Of a stretch of DNA of 46,504 nt, positions 20,529-35,317 are shown piece after piece. This DNA is from Hymenoscyphus infarciens (taxonomy: Eukaryota; Ascomycota; Leotiomycetes; Helotiales; Helotiaceae), in assembly GCA_001414345.1 (NCBI GenBank), contig LLCB01000395.1, positions 1 through 46,504 on the forward strand. Reading direction: 5' to 3'. Below the pieces are notes generated by a model. The model was not told the origin of the DNA. It ran no database searches and saw only the letters and a list, made by a program, of their open reading frames with translations. A program made the position numbers and the translations under genes. Within the stretch, counting starts at the first letter, position 1. Each line of letters begins with the position of its first letter.

Positions 20529-23500
20529 GCTTATCCTTTCTAAGACCTAAGATCTCTATAATCTTATTCTTCTAGTTAATAGTAACGTATAATCTTATTA
20601 CCTTTAAAGAGATTATTACTCCTAAGATAACCTTCTTCTTAGCTAATCTTTTAAATTTCCTAGTAATTACTTTCTCTTTCTCTAGCTACCTATTTATATA
20701 CTTAGTCTAGATTAGATTCTTATCCTTCTATAAACGTACTAGCTTTTTAGTAATAAGTTTAGATTTAGCATTTTTAAATACTAGTCTTATAATTATATTA
20801 AGAATCTAATTAAGATTTCTATTAAAGCTAGAATTATAGAAACCTATACTCTAGAGTAGATTCTACTAGATATTATTTAAAGTATAAGCTTTATTAAAAT
20901 AACCGGTTTTTTAGAAAAATCGAAAAATATAGCTCTTTTATTTTATAGAAAAGCTAATTAAGGTAATAGTCTTCTATATTAGCTTTAAAATAGGAATTTT
21001 ATTTAATTTCCTTCGTTTATTAGTTTATAATTCCTTTATAATTAAGGCTCTAGCTTAGTTACTTATTAATTAGTTTTATTATATAGCTACTTATATAGTA
21101 TCTTACTTTATACTACTATTTCTATTACTCTTTATATTCTTATCTAGTTCCTCTCTCTCTTCCTTATCTTCTTTCTTACTCTTAACCGCCTTCTTTATAA
21201 GCTATATATCTCTTTTAATATTCTACCTCTTTATAATATATACTTCTTTTAATAGGACTATAAACCGAAGATTGCCTTTCTTATCCTTTATATAAGATAC
21301 GATTCCTTTTAAGATATTAGTACTCTTTTTAAAGAGTAGTCTTAGAATTAATTTTATTATATTATTAAAGAACTCTTAATAATATAATAGTAATATTTAT
21401 AAATAAAAGTAAGTAATATATAGTAAAATATAGTAATTTAAAATAGTAATAAAGATAATAAACTATTAAAAAATAATATAGTTATAAAGTAAAAGGTAAG
21501 ACTATATATAGTACTAGTATATTTAAGGCTTAAAAAGTAATAAGAGTTTATAGTTTATATATATAAAGAGAGCTAAAGCTAAAAGACTTCTATTATAAGT
21601 AAGAGAAAAGCTACGATTTAGGTTATTACATAGTTATTAAGTAATAAGGTTATTAAATATAGTAAGGTTATTAAGTATAGAGTAAGCTAGTCTTTCCTTT
21701 ATAAGCTAATGCCTCCCTAAGTCTTAGTATATTTATTTACTTATCTATAAAAGCTCTATTAACTTTAAATACTACTTAAATATATATCTATAAGCTAAAA
21801 AGACTAAGTAAGCTTCTAGTTATTAAGTAAGCTTAAAAACTCTATCTCTTCTCCTCTCTTAAATTATAAGTAAGCTTTTAAAGTTTAAATAAGTATTTTT
21901 ATAACATCTATTAATTAAATTCTATTTTTTAGAATCTAGTCTAAGTCTAACTTTTTCTATTTATAAATCTCTCTTTTATACCCTTCTTTACTATATCTTA
22001 AAATACTACCTAAGAAAGTGTTTATAAGAGAGTAAATAGTAGACTAGTAGTTAATAAGTTATTAAGTAATCTACTAACTAATAGATAATCTATTAATAGC
22101 TAAGTAAGCTATTAATTACTAAAGATATAGCTTATTATTAATTAAAGTATAAGCTTAAGCTCTATATACTACGCTCTCTTATATAAGAAGTATAAAATTA
22201 AGTATTATTATAAATTTATAGTACTCCTTTATAAGTAAGCTATATTAAGCTTAGATAAGCTTCTTTTTAGTATAAATATTAAAATAGTATAAGCTATACC
22301 TTATTAGATAAGTAAGTAATTAGTAAGTATAATATATAAAGATAGTAATAAGCTATTATCTACTAAGTAAGCTAACACCTTCTAAGTAAGCTCTATATAA
22401 CCTAGTAAGCTGTTAGTAACTAAGTAAGCTATCTATAACCTAGTAAGCGTAGTTTTAATAACTTATAAGTTTTATAGCTCTATTAAGAACTACTATAGCT
22501 ACGTATTACTAAATTATGTTTTATATCTTAATTATTAAATATATATAACGGTTTTAAAGTAGAGAGAAAAAGTATAAGTAACTAGTAGCTAAAAAAAGCT
22601 TCTTTAGTTATAAAAGGAGAAAAGTCTTAAAAAAGTAGTAGTAAACACTTTAGAGTATTTAATCTATATATATATAAAACTCTTTATTATAGTAAGAGAG
22701 GTATAAAGAGAAAGTTATTAAAGAATAATAAATACTAAAGGTATAATCTAATATATCTATCTATCTATTTATTTATCTATAAAATATAACTATAAAACTC
22801 TTTTATTTTATAAAGAGAAGAGAAAAGAAAGAAGTAAAAGAGAAGAATCTCTAAAAGAGTAAAGAGGCTAGTAAAGCTTTATATTCCTTTAAATATTTAT
22901 AGTAATAAGGTAGTTCTTTAGCTCTTAGAATTACTTAAATTTAGTCTAGAATATTAAGTAGATAAAGCTATTATAGAATTAGATTAAGTTCTTAATATTT
23001 TTATTTATAATACTATTAAGTCTTCTCTACTTATAAACTTATATTAGAGATTTCTAGATTTTCTTATCTTCTTTAGCTTAATAATAGGTAATTATTAAAT
23101 AATATATCTAATAAATAACTATAGTATTAACTAATATAATTATAAAAGTATATAAGGTATTATTAAAAACTATCTTATACTTAATCTTTAGAAAAATTTA
23201 CCTACTACTCTTTTATTAGAGTTCTTTATAGAATTTTATCTACTTTATATATATTATAGTACTATTATACTTAACTATATTCTTAATATCCTTTATAAAC
23301 CCTTCTCTTCTCTATTTCTAATAAATAGTATATACTTAGATATTATTAAATTAAAGAGAGTAGAGAGAGAGATCTTTAAGGTTAATCTTTAATAGCTTAA
23401 TAAAAAGATTAAAGCGAAAAGCGTCTTAACTAAACTTATAAAACCTATCTAGTCTTATAAGCTACTAAGAAGGATAGTTATCACCTATATTAATATTACT

Positions 23501-25922
23501 AAGCTTTTAGTAGCTATTTAGGCTAACCTTAATATTACTATTAAATAGTAGACATAATACTAAGAGTCTAATAGAGACTAGGTTATTACCTAGTATATAA
23601 GTAATAAGACTATTAGCTATTATAAACTCTATAGAGTTAGTAGTAGACTACTTTCTCTTATATATTTAAAGGTTTTCTTCTTTTAAATCTAGTTTTAATA
23701 GAGTCTTCTAATATACTTTAAGGATTTTATTATAAGATAGATAGATTTTAAGCCTTATAGTAGTACCTAAGTATATATATTATATTATAAGTTCGTCTCT
23801 AGTTAAGTTATAGTTATATTTAGCTAAGTAAATAGTAGCTTAAAGTAAGCTTAGCTTATCTTTAGTAAACTTTAAAAGGCTACTATTTTTAGATAAAACT
23901 AGTCTAAAAGTAATCTTAAGTTTATAATATTCCTCTTATATTATATTACTTTCTAAGCTACTTAGAAGTTATTATCTTTCTATCTATCTCTTTTATACTA
24001 ATATAGGTACCTTAGTACTTTTAGTACTTATATTAGATATAGATACTATAAAATCAAAGAACCTACTAGAGTCTAAGTTACTATTAGTACTACTACTACT
24101 ACTACTATTAAAGCTATATTATAAAAGATTTTTAAGTTTAGATTAAGTAGAAGATAGTAGAACCTTAAATTTAAGAGTAGCTATAAGTAAAAGTCTTAAC
24201 TAAGTACTAATCTTATTAAAGAAATTACTTTAAGGTAGCTACTACTATTAGCTTAGGTTAAATTAAGAGAGTAGGAAAACGTACTTTAGTACTAAGAGGT
24301 GGTGTTTTAGTTCTTAGAGATATAGAAGATATACTAGATATGCTTATAGTTAATAGAAGAGTAATCTAGATCTAACTATTTTCCTTAATAAAGAGTTAGT
24401 TCTATATTTTATTAATTATAGAGTAAGAGTACTTACTTCTAGTATATATAAAGGTATATAAAGTAAAGATAAGATTAGTAGAAGTATAACCGATATTAAT
24501 AATATATTTAAAGATAAGGCTAGTAAGATTATTAAAGATAAGGTTAGTAGAAGTATAATTAAGGTTAAGTTCTTTTCCTTTAATTTATTAGTACTAGTTT
24601 TAATTAAGTAAAGTAGGTAAGAATACTTATAAATATTTATAAAAGAGCTAAGAATACTAAGAAGGTAGTAGGTAGAAGTATAGTTAAAGATATAGTTATT
24701 AGTAAAAGTATAATTAAAGATAAGGCTTATAAAGGTTTATCTTTTAATTAATAAGCTATTAATATAAGGTTCTATTATAAAGTAAGAAGAGAGAGTACTT
24801 ATAAGTATATATAGAAGTACTAAGGAATTATAATCTTATCTAAGTATATATAAAGAAGAGTACTAGTAGAGTATTAAATATATATTTATATTTAATAAGA
24901 TATAATAAAAAGAGGTTATGTTTTTATTTACTACTTAAGATAAGGTCTTTTTAAGTTCTAGTAAGATATAAAGAGAATAGTTTATATTCTAGTTTATAAG
25001 TTATAATAGAGATCTTAAATATAGTACCTTAGATAAGTTTAATAATAATATAATATTACTTTAGTAACTCTAGAGGTATTCTAAAGTAGAAAACTCTTTT
25101 ATATTAGTTCTAATATAAGAAGGTAAATATAGAAAGGAAGAGACTTACTATTATTTCCTTAAACTAGATACTATATATTGTTTTATTCCTAGTTAATACT
25201 CTCTTAGAGATAAGCCTACTTCTATCCTTTTCTTCTCTCTTATTTAAACTTATTTAATAGTTATTTTACTAACTCTAATTAATACTACTCTTATCTTCTT
25301 CTTTTCTCTTATTTAAACTTATTTAGTAGTTATTTTACTAGCTCTAGTTAATACTATAGTTAATAGGATATAAGAGTAATAATATTCTTTATAAGAGTAC
25401 TTATAATTTTATATTTAGCTAATAAAATACTAATATTATAAGTATATAAGTATAGTTTTTGCTTTCCTTATAGACCTAAGGTTTTATAAGTAAGGTATAT
25501 TATTACTAAGATTCCCTTTATAGAAGGTTAAGTAGTATATACTAGGTAGTACTAGCTTTATAAAGAATATACTTTCTATATAAGAGCTAACCTTAAGTAG
25601 TAGTAGTTTCTATAAACACTAGTAGCTATAAACAAGTATAGACTTTTTAGATTTTAGATTATTATTCTTAAATTAAGCTATTATTTAAAGAGGTGTTATT
25701 CTAATTTTTTAAATAAAAGATAGAACATAGTTATATTATAGCCTAAACCTTAAATTAGCGATTTACTAGTTAAAAACAAAAAAATAATTCTAATAAATAT
25801 ATATTAACTTTATAAGACTTAAAAGGAAGAGAGTAAAATTAATAAGCTATAAAATATAAGTTATGTTTTAGTTAGTAAAATTAGAAGAGTAAGAGAAGAG
25901 AGAGGATAAAGGAGAAATAAGA

Positions 25923-26041
25923 GAATAAGCTACTTATAAAGGAATAAACTACTTATAAAGCGATTTAGGAATAAGCTATTTATAAGAGAATAAGCTACTT
26001 ATAAGAGAATAAGCTACTTATTTAGAAATAAGCTACTATTA
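25923..26041. repeat. Tandem repeat of about 22 bp, AATAAGCTACTTATAAGAG
   Basis: Five to six imperfect copies of a 21-23 bp unit centred on ATAAGCTACTTAT, another member of the TAAGCT-core motif family. Confidence 0.8.
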
Positions 26042-27121
26042 GAACTTAGACTATAATATTCTTAGATACTCTTCTTTCTAGAAATAAGCTACTTTTTAAT
26101 TAAGAACTTACTTTACAAATAAAAGTATACTTACTAGTAGAATATTTAGTATTATTAGCTTAGTTACTAATTAGAAGATTACTAGTTACTTTATCTATTA
26201 AAGTATAGTTCTCTTAAAAAAATACTAAGATCTTAATTTAATTATCTAGATTCTTTTACTTATATTATAAGTCGTAGTTTTATAATTAAGGTATTTATAA
26301 AGATAAAGGTATATTAAGTAAGTAAAGCCTTACTAATTACTATAATAGTTTTATATTTAATTCTATTTATTATTCTTAAATAAGGTTATTATTAGGTAAG
26401 TTTCTAAAGTATTAAATAGTAGAGACGAATCTTTTTTAAATTAGAGTTAAGATATATTATAATATAGTTATACTATAGTTATATCCTAAATTAACTTCTA
26501 TAAATATAGTTAGAGACCGAAGTTATAAAATTATAGAACGAGTAAGCTATTAAAAATAGAGCTTATATTAATTATAAAGTTTTATAGCTATTATAAAGTT
26601 AGCTTACTTAATAAAGAAGGGTTTTATAAATAAGTATACTTTACTAGTTAGATCTTAGAGAAAATAATATAATATAAGATTAAAGTTATAATAGTTTAGA
26701 AATAATAAGTATATAAGTTATTAAAAGGATATTAAAAGAGTATATAATTATAAGTAAGCTTCTAGAAAGCTTCTTATTAAAAAGTAAGCTATACTATAGA
26801 TTATAAAGATATTCTATAAAACGTATCTTTAAATTAAAAATAGCTAGCTTCTTATAAGTATTACTAATTAATAAGTAGCTTATCTACTACTAATATAAGA
26901 TAAGCTCTCTCTTAATAAGTAAGCTCTTTATACTTCTTATTAAACTAATATATTTAGACTACTTTAAAATAAAAGTATATATAAAGTACTATTTATTAGT
27001 ACTTATAATATAATTAATTTCCTTAATATCTTTAGATTCTAATTTCTACTCTATTAATCTTATTACTAATAAACTATTCTTTAGTTTAGCTTTATATAAC
27101 CTTTAGAGTATTATAAGGACT

Positions 27122-27366
27122 AGTCTTATAGGGTATTATAATGTTCTTATAGATAGCTTTCTTAACAAACTCCTTCTTTAGTTTAATCTTTATACTCTTA
27201 ATAGTAGTATATCCTTCTTTAGTATATTAAGATAACTAGTCTTATAAGGACTAGTCTTATAAGATATTATAGTGTCTTTATAAATAGCCTCCTTAATAGA
27301 CTCCTTCTTTAGTTTAATCTTTACGCCTTTAATAGTAGTATACTCTTCTTTAGTATATTAAGACGA
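27122..27366. repeat. Tandem duplication, ~128-bp unit, two copies
   Basis: The segment from GTCTTATAGGGTATTATAAT at about 27,123 to about 27,240 is repeated from about 27,251 to 27,366, sharing CTCCTTCTTTAGTTTAATCT and CTTCTTTAGTATATTAAGA. Differences are mostly transitions. Confidence 0.8.
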
Positions 27367-29703
27367 CCGGTCTTATAAAGAGTAGTAGTACTCTTCTTAT
27401 AAGGAGTAGTAGTACTCTTCTTATAAGAGGTCTTCTTTAAAGTAGCTAGCTTACTACTCTCTATATTATTATTTCCCTTACCTTTACTACTAGCATTAGT
27501 TAAGGTTAAGATAGTAGTAGTAGTAGTAATAGTAGTATTAGTAGTACTAATATACTAGGTATATCTTTAATTTATTAAATAACTCCTTATATAAAGCGTA
27601 GGCGTTTCTAGTATATTTCTAGCTAATAAGTAGTATAATTTAGTTAAAGCTAACCTAAAGTTATTAGTTAGCTTAGTATTAGAGAGAGCGAGCTACTCTT
27701 AGAATATAAAATTAATAATAAGATACTAAGCTTAACTTATATTTAGTATATTATCTATAAAGCTAGTAATAATAGCTAATATCTAGGTCTTTATAAAGTA
27801 AGAGCTATAATACTAGTAGTAGTACTATTCTTAACATTATCTATAATATTTAGTAGTATATTAGTAGTTTATAAGTTAGAGATAGTAGTTAGTCTAAGTA
27901 TACCTTACTTTAATAGTTCCGCGGTTCCGCGGTCGGTTTATAAATTATAACTACTCTAGAGATTTAGGAAAAGAAACTTATTATATACTTAATAAAGTAT
28001 AATAAGGTTCTTATAATAGCCTTAGGTAATATACTAATTTAAAATTTTATAAGAAAGAAAGTAGCTTTAAAAAAGATATAATATTACTTATAATAAAGAG
28101 TCTAAAAATCTAGAAGTAGAAGTAGTAGAGTCTCTTAGCTAATTATAGCTATTAATAAGTAGCTTATCTCTAAACTAATAGCTTATCTCTAAATAATAAG
28201 AGTAGACTACTAGCTTATAAAAAATTACTATACTAAATACTCTTTCTCTTCTCTTTTATCTATTTAATCTATCCTCTTACTATTTATTTCTATTTCCCTC
28301 TAATCCTCTCTTCTCTTAGTTACCTTCTCTCTAGAATTTATATAAAATTAAGCTATTACTATTCTTATCTTTTAGTAGTAATTCTAGACTACTACTATAG
28401 CTAGGAGTAGCTAAGCAGGTTTTCTATAAGATCCTACTAGTAAAGTATTTAAATGCCTTCTTTATATTAAACTTCTATTTAATTACTTTTAAAGTATAAT
28501 TAATATTAAATTTAATCTATATACTTATATCTAAAAGAAACCTTAGTAAAAGGGTATTATAGGTTACTACTTAACTATAGAACCTCTCTTTATTAAATAA
28601 TCTAATTTCATAATTACTAGGATTTATTAAATATTTAAGCTTTATAATAAGATATAGAGAATAGTAAGAGAAGTTTTTAAAAGGTATAATATTATTAGTA
28701 GAGTAAGTAAGAGAGATAACTAGGTAGTAGTTATAAGTATATAGTAAAAAGTTAAGAAGGTAGATAAATACTAAACGTTAGTAGGTCTCTAGGCTTATAA
28801 GGATTATATAATAGGTAATAAATTAATATTATAGCTATATAGAAAAGATATATTAGAAATATAATATATAGTATTACTAAAACTAAAGCTAGTAATTAAA
28901 GTAAAGCTAGTTATTAGAATAGGTTATTAAAGTAAGTAGGATATTAAAGCAAATAGAATATTAAAATAGGTTATTAAAGAATATATCTATAAGTAATTAT
29001 CTACTAATAAGTAGCTTATCTATAAATAAAGCAAAAGTAGCTTACTTACTAATAAGTAGCTTATATACTCTCTTTATATATAAGTAATTATTAGATTAAT
29101 TATAATTAGTAAAAAGACACTTATCTAATAAGCTAGTAGTAGCTTATATAGTAAGGAGTAGTATATCTACTAGAATTAGCTCTAATATTAGTAATATTTA
29201 TAAGATATTAAGTTCTAGAAAGATATAAAGTTAATTAAATATTTTATATTAATATACTTAAGTATAGGTTAAGTATATACTCTTAGAAATTATAAACCTA
29301 GTATTATTCTATTATTATTATAAATTATAAGTAGAAATAAGAAGTAAGTTCTAACCTATAAAACCTAAAACCGAAACCACGAAACTAGTAGAGTAGAGAG
29401 CTAACTTTCCTCTACTATGAAGTATAATCCTTATAATACTATTATATTAACTATATTAGTATTAATATATATACTCTTTATAAAGATAGCTTATAAAGTA
29501 GATACCTTCCTTATTATATCTTCTCTCTTATAATATAAGCTCTTCTAAGACGAAGATATAAGAAGGGTTTAAAAGTAGTAGAGTTTACTCTAGTTTTTAC
29601 TCTCTTAAGTACTCTACTATTACTATTACTCTCTACCTTATATTTTCTTACTAAAGTACTCTTACCTAAGTCTATACTAATAATAACTTTAAGTAAATCT
29701 ATA

Positions 29704-29708
29704 TTAAC
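29704..29708. repeat. Target-site duplication TTAAC (left)
   Basis: Five bases immediately before the left LTR, identical to 35509-35513 after the right LTR. Confidence 0.88.
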
Positions 29709-29899
29709 TATAACAGCTCTCTATAAATACATAAAGAGAGTACTTATAGAATAGTACCTAATATTAAGAAAAACTAAACTAAAGAGAAAAGTAAAGAGTA
29801 TAAGTACTCTAGCTTTATTTATATATATTAAGCAAAGCCTTAGTAAAGCCTTAGACTAACCTAGTTACGTAAGTAACGTATATAACTAGGACTATTATA
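29709..29899 (-). repeat. LTR (3' LTR in element orientation), 191 bp
   Basis: Begins TATAACAG and ends CTATTATA. Together with the other copy this implies an original TGT...ACA LTR with terminal inverted 8-mers. It aligns end to end with 35318-35508, with mainly transition differences. Confidence 0.92.
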
Positions 29900-31019
29900 C
29901 TACTCTCTCTTTAAAAGAGCCCTCTATAACTAAGCAGCTTTATCCTCTTTTAATATAAGAGTATTAAGCTCTAGTTTATTATAATCCTCTCTCCTAGTCT
30001 TATATACTATTTTCTATAGTAAAAGAGCTTCTAAGAGACTAGCTATTTTTAGCTTCTCTAAATAAAACCTCTCTACTAGTTATAGTATATATATTAGTTA
30101 TTAAGCTAGATACTAATTAAGGTCTTTATTATAGCCTTTCTACTTAATTTAGTAATAAAGAGACTACTATCTCTTCTTACTAGCTAGTATTTCTTTAACC
30201 TCCTATTCCTCTTCTTTATTTATAATAATTAATAAGAGTAGTATAACTACTTATCTTAGTAAGAGATCGTCTATAGCCTTATATAACTTCTTAGAAGTAA
30301 AGATAGAGTAAACTTTAATAGAAGCTAGTAGTTATAATTAGAAAGTAGAATCTACTTCTTTAAAGATCTTAAAAGGGCTAGCTATCTAGTAGTCTAGCTT
30401 TTAGCTTAGTTATTAAGTTACTTAGTCCTTTATTATAATAAAGACTATATCTCTTACTCTAAAATTAATATCTTATTTATATTTATTTATATCTTATTTC
30501 TTCTTCTATTAAGCTTTTAATATATTTACTTAACTAATGTCTAAAACCTCTTAGATTATCTTTATAACTACTATAGCCTCTTCTTATAATAGCTATTCTT
30601 TTATATTAGTTAGTTCTAGTATTTACTAGTTAAATAAGGTTCTTAGTATATATCTCTTCTATAACTCGAAAAACGATATTCTAATAGTACTATAAGGTAG
30701 TACTAACTATATATAGTCTATTATTAGAAGGATCTTAGACTAATTAGTATAAGAATAATTAATATATAGCTATAAGTGCTAATTAAGGTATTAATTTATA
30801 AGCTTAGTCTAGTTATCTATTTAAGTATAGTTTATAGTTAAGAGTTAAAGCCGAATACCTAGGATTTAAGTAAACTCTCTCTAAAACATAGTAATAAAGT
30901 AAGAGCCTTTATCTAATATTATACTTTTTAGAATTCTATAATATTATAGAATATATTTAATATATAACCTTACTATTTATTTAAAAGTAATATTCTTATA
31001 GTAAGGTATTAAAATAGAC

Positions 31020-31097
31020 TATTTAGATAAGTAGTCTATTACTATAAACATGTTATTATAACTATACTTATTAACTAGAAAGAACTTAAAATCTATA
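31020..31097 (-). pseudogene. Integrase catalytic-core remnant of the gypsy element
   Basis: The minus-strand reading from 31,097 downward gives IDFKFFLVNKYSYN and then MFIVIDYLSK, matching the gypsy integrase block in which an MDF segment and a V-I/V-D-R-x-S-K segment carry the first catalytic Asp. Altered residues fit RIP. Confidence 0.7.
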
Positions 31098-32249
31098 GCT
31101 ATATATTACTATATACGTAGTAGTACTAGGAGTAGGTATAGATAGCTAAGTGTTTTATCTTAAGAAACGTTTACTCTTCTATAATTATCATAATTTTATA
31201 TATATCTTATAATATTAGCTTTTATATTTTACTAGATATATCTTAAATATAGAATCTAGTAGGTCTTATCTCTCTCTAAATAAGCTAAAAGTATCTAATT
31301 ATAAGCCTTATAAATTAGGTCTATTCTTAGTATATCTATATCTAATACTACTAAGTAGTTTTAATAAAGTAAAAGGCCTTCTTCTAGAGTATATAGAGAA
31401 TTAGTATTAGTTTTAGCTTATACTTATATAGCTTAAAGTATTATAGCATTCTTATTTACTTAATAGATTCGTTCTAAAAGTATAAATAATTCTTAGAAGT
31501 AGTTATTATTAACTAGAGCTAGTATAATTAAGCTTATTTTAACCTTTAAGTCTTTAAGTGTTTCTATATTAACTTATTCCTTTATTAAGAGTATATAAGT
31601 CTAGTACTACTCTTTAAGTTCCTTCTATAAGTATATCTTATTTACTTTATAAGTTAAAGTATTTATCTTACTATTCTTATACTTTAAATAGAATATAATA
31701 ATAAAATAGTACTTAGCTAAGGCTTTAGCCTATCTTACTTAATAAGTAGTAAGTTACTTAGTAGTTATAAAGTACTTAAGTACCTTATAATTAGTATAAA
31801 TATAGATTTTTAAACAAGTACTTTATAGTTCTAGTCTCTATTTTATAAGTAAGTGTATAATAGTAAGTAGCTCTTTATTATATATTTTATAGTTATACTT
31901 AGCTAAAGACATAGTCTTACTAAAGTAGACTATAGGGTACTATTCTCTATTAGCTTATTATTATTATAATACTCTAGTAATGATTCTATCTAAAGTATCT
32001 ATTTTAATTATAGTAGAGAGATTAAGAGAGTAGTAGTAAAGGATTAGTATAAAGGTAAGTACTACCTTTAAATCTTTAAACGTTTCTTAGTACTCCTTAT
32101 TAAAATTAAAAGGTATATTATTCTATATTAAATATACTAAAAGCTTTATAATTATACTATAGTTTTAGATAAACCTTTAGTAGAAGTTATAGAAACTAAA
32201 GAAGCTCTAAACGCCTTTTACTATCTTTAGAGCTTACTATTTCTATACT

Positions 32250-32650
32250 ACTAAGACCTTTTTAAAGTCTATTTTAATACTATTAATATTAATAATAAAC
32301 TTAAAGTATTTTATCTTCTTAATATTAAACTTATACTTCTTAATATTAACTTATAACCTAGTATTCTTAAAATATTAAAGAACTTTTTATATATACTCTT
32401 TATATTTAAAGACGTTTAATAAATAAATAAGGATATTATCTAAGTAGATAAAGTAGAAGTTATTTAGATAGTTAAATAAAATATTATTTATATAGTACTA
32501 GTAGATAAATAGGCTATTTATTAGACTAAATAATAAGATCTTATACTTATATATTCTATAGTAGATATAAAAAGTAGTTAATTCCTTAGTATCTAGATCT
32601 ATTTATATATAGTAAAAGGCTTATTAGATATCTAGCTTAGTAAAAATATA
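32250..32650 (-). pseudogene. Reverse transcriptase remnant of the gypsy element
   Basis: The minus-strand reading shows ELTTFYI..YKYKILLFSLINS, YINNILFNYLNNF and then FIYLDNILIYLLN. The last is the RT active-site block with YLDD changed to YLDN by a G-to-A transition (codons in 32,433-32,444). Confidence 0.82.
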
Positions 32651-34029
32651 AGCTTAACTAATATATATAAGCGTTTTATTAATTAGAAGTAATAGATAGT
32701 AGTCTTTTTAAGTAAGATTATTAAGTTTTTAAAAGTTAATATAAAAACATAGCCTTTTATCTACTTTCTTTATAAATAAAATAAAAATAATAAAAGAAGA
32801 CTAGCTATATTTAATAAACCTTTTATAAAGATTCTTTAAAATATATTCCTTTATAGCTAATAACTCTTTTATAGATATCTTATATAAAGAGGAATATCTA
32901 AGAGTATTTAAACCTTTAAGATTAATCTTATAGTTATAGTATTAGTAAAGTAAGAGAGTATTTAAAGTAGCCTTAGAAAATACCTTTTTAAAGTCCTAGT
33001 ACTTATTAGGAAGAGTAATATTAAAGGCTATATCTAGTTCTTAATTAGCTATAATAGTATTAATTTTATATATACTTATAGTAAACATCTTACTATTCTC
33101 TTAAAATAAGTAATAATATATTCCTATAGTTAAAATAGTTAAAATATTAATAATAGAGTCTAACTTCTTTAAAATAAAGGGTTTCTAATAGTATACTAGA
33201 GTAAGTACCTTCTTTATAACGCCTTTAAGTTCTTTCTTTATAACCTAGTATTTTACTTATATTAAGGACTTATAGCCTCCTCTACTATATATAGTTAGAG
33301 TATAACTAACTAGAGTTATAGTATTAATTTTAAGGTAATCTATAAGCTCTAAGAGCCTTCTATTTTATTAGTATTATTTATCTATTTCTATAGCTTAGTT
33401 ATAAGTATTAGCTTTATCCTAGTAAGAGGGTATAAAGTCTTTTAGTTATATAGTATCTTAAGAAAGAAGAGTTAACTATTAAGTAGAGAAGTAAGGCTTA
33501 AGGTTATTAGGCTAGAGTAGTTTCTAATAAGTTATATTAATATTAATATAAAAGTACTTAAAGAACTTCTAGTTAAGAATAATATTATATAAACCTAAGT
33601 CTAAGAGAATAAATAGTATATTAAAGAATTTATAACTATTTAAGATATAATTTAAAAGAAGATAGTATATAGCTTTACTTCTAATTTCTTTATTATATTT
33701 ATAAATCTTAATAAAGGTAGAAAGTCTTTTAATCTTTAAACTATAAAACTTTATAAAGTTATAACTAAGTTATATATTTATAAAAGAAAAGGCATTTACT
33801 CTAAGGTTACTAAGAGTAGTAGTTTATATACTAAATCTATTAATAGTTATTATACTAAGTAAAGTAAATACTTTTCTATTAATTAATAACTATAGATTAA
33901 TCTTAAAAAGATTAATCCTATATTTACTTAAAGAGGAGTCTTCTCTTAAGCTTCTTTATTTCTTAACTTTAAGCTAGTATCTTTTCTTTTAAGCTCTTTA
34001 AAGTTAACTTTATATATTTTTAGTTTTAG

Positions 34030-34071
34030 ATAATCCTTAATATAATAACTAGGCTTATTATAGTTAAAGTA
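34030..34071 (-). pseudogene. Gag zinc-knuckle remnant (CX2CX4HX4C spacing)
   Basis: The minus-strand reading YFNYNKPSYYIKDY has Tyr at all four positions where a CX2CX4HX4C knuckle has Cys/His; TGT/TGC to TAT/TAC and CAT/CAC to TAT/TAC are RIP changes. It sits upstream of RT in the same orientation. Confidence 0.65.
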
Positions 34072-35317
34072 CTTATTTAATAATTCTAGAGTTAAGTAAT
34101 TATTTATAGTAAAGGTGTTAAGGCGTCTAAGAAGGATAAAAGAGGCTATAAAGGAAGAAGAGCTAGTAGGTATAAGAGTAGGTATATATAAGTTTAAGGT
34201 AGGAGGAAAGTTTATTACTTATACTCTTTAAAAAGTAAGATTTTAAAAGTTATTATTAATACTACTTATAAGATTATAAAAGGAGTTTATATCTCTTTTA
34301 GCTTAGAACTTAGTAATAATAAGAGATTAGTATAGTATAAGGGTTAACTTATTCTATAAGTCTTCTACCTAGTCTTATAAGAGAACTTTAGCTTTATTTA
34401 TAAGTTATTAGAACTTAATATAGAAGTTATAGAAAGTTTTTATCTTTAATATAATAAGGTCTTAGTATTAAATATAAGCTTCTTAGTATAAGTAAGAGCT
34501 AATAGTAATATTTTAAAAGTAAGTTAATATCTCTTTATAGCTATAGAACTAGTTAATAGTATTAAACTTATATCTTAGGTAAATATAGTTTTAAGCTCTT
34601 CTAGAAGTATAATAGTAAATTAAATTTATCTTTACTTCTTTAGACTTAAAGTAGTTAGTATTAATAAATAACTTTACTATAATTTTAGTTTTCTAGGTTA
34701 TATAAGTAAATTTGTCTTCTATAATAAATTAGTAAGGATTAGCTATCTTACTTATCTTCTTAGATAATAAAACTATAAAAGAGGAACGAGTTATATTAAG
34801 AGTTTATAGCTAAATAGAAGTATATTAATAAGAAGTACTAGCTATATTTAAAGTATTTACTTTAAGTTTATAAACTTTACTTATTAATAAGGTTATTATC
34901 TTAAAAATTTATTATAAAGTAGAGTTAAGTAAAGGTAATTTAGAGATCTTATACGATAAGGAACTAATAGTTACTTTAGTAAGAGGAGGTAGTAGTAGTA
35001 TAGTAATAGCTAGTATATATGTTTTTTTAAGTTAAGTTCTTAAGCTAGATTAAGATATAATATTAATAAAAGAGAGAAGAGAGATTAACTCTACTAACTC
35101 TAAAGTAAGGTAGAATAGTTCTTAGGTTAATAGGTTACCTTTAAAGGACTTAATATAGCTAATAGAAGAACGCTAGACCTTACTACTTAATATAAATAGG
35201 TTAGGCTTTATAGAAGAGGATAGTAAATTTAATAGATTTAATATAAGTAAATATATATATTATTATTAGAATATTAGTAAAAGCCTTCTTAGATAAAGAG
35301 AGAGAGTTTAGTTTTAG

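Larger units (their letters stand above)
19600..29703. other. RIP-saturated AT-rich repeat block, gene-free
   Basis: There is no open frame of coding quality on either strand. From 20,101 to 20,400 not one CA or TG dinucleotide occurs although AC, CT, CC, CG and GC are common, which is the direct signature of CpA-targeted RIP. The contents are decayed repeats plus tandem arrays (19,745-20,095; 20,485-20,528; 25,923-26,041; 27,122-27,366) and many TAAGCT-core motifs. Parent element families could not be recognised. Confidence 0.85.
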
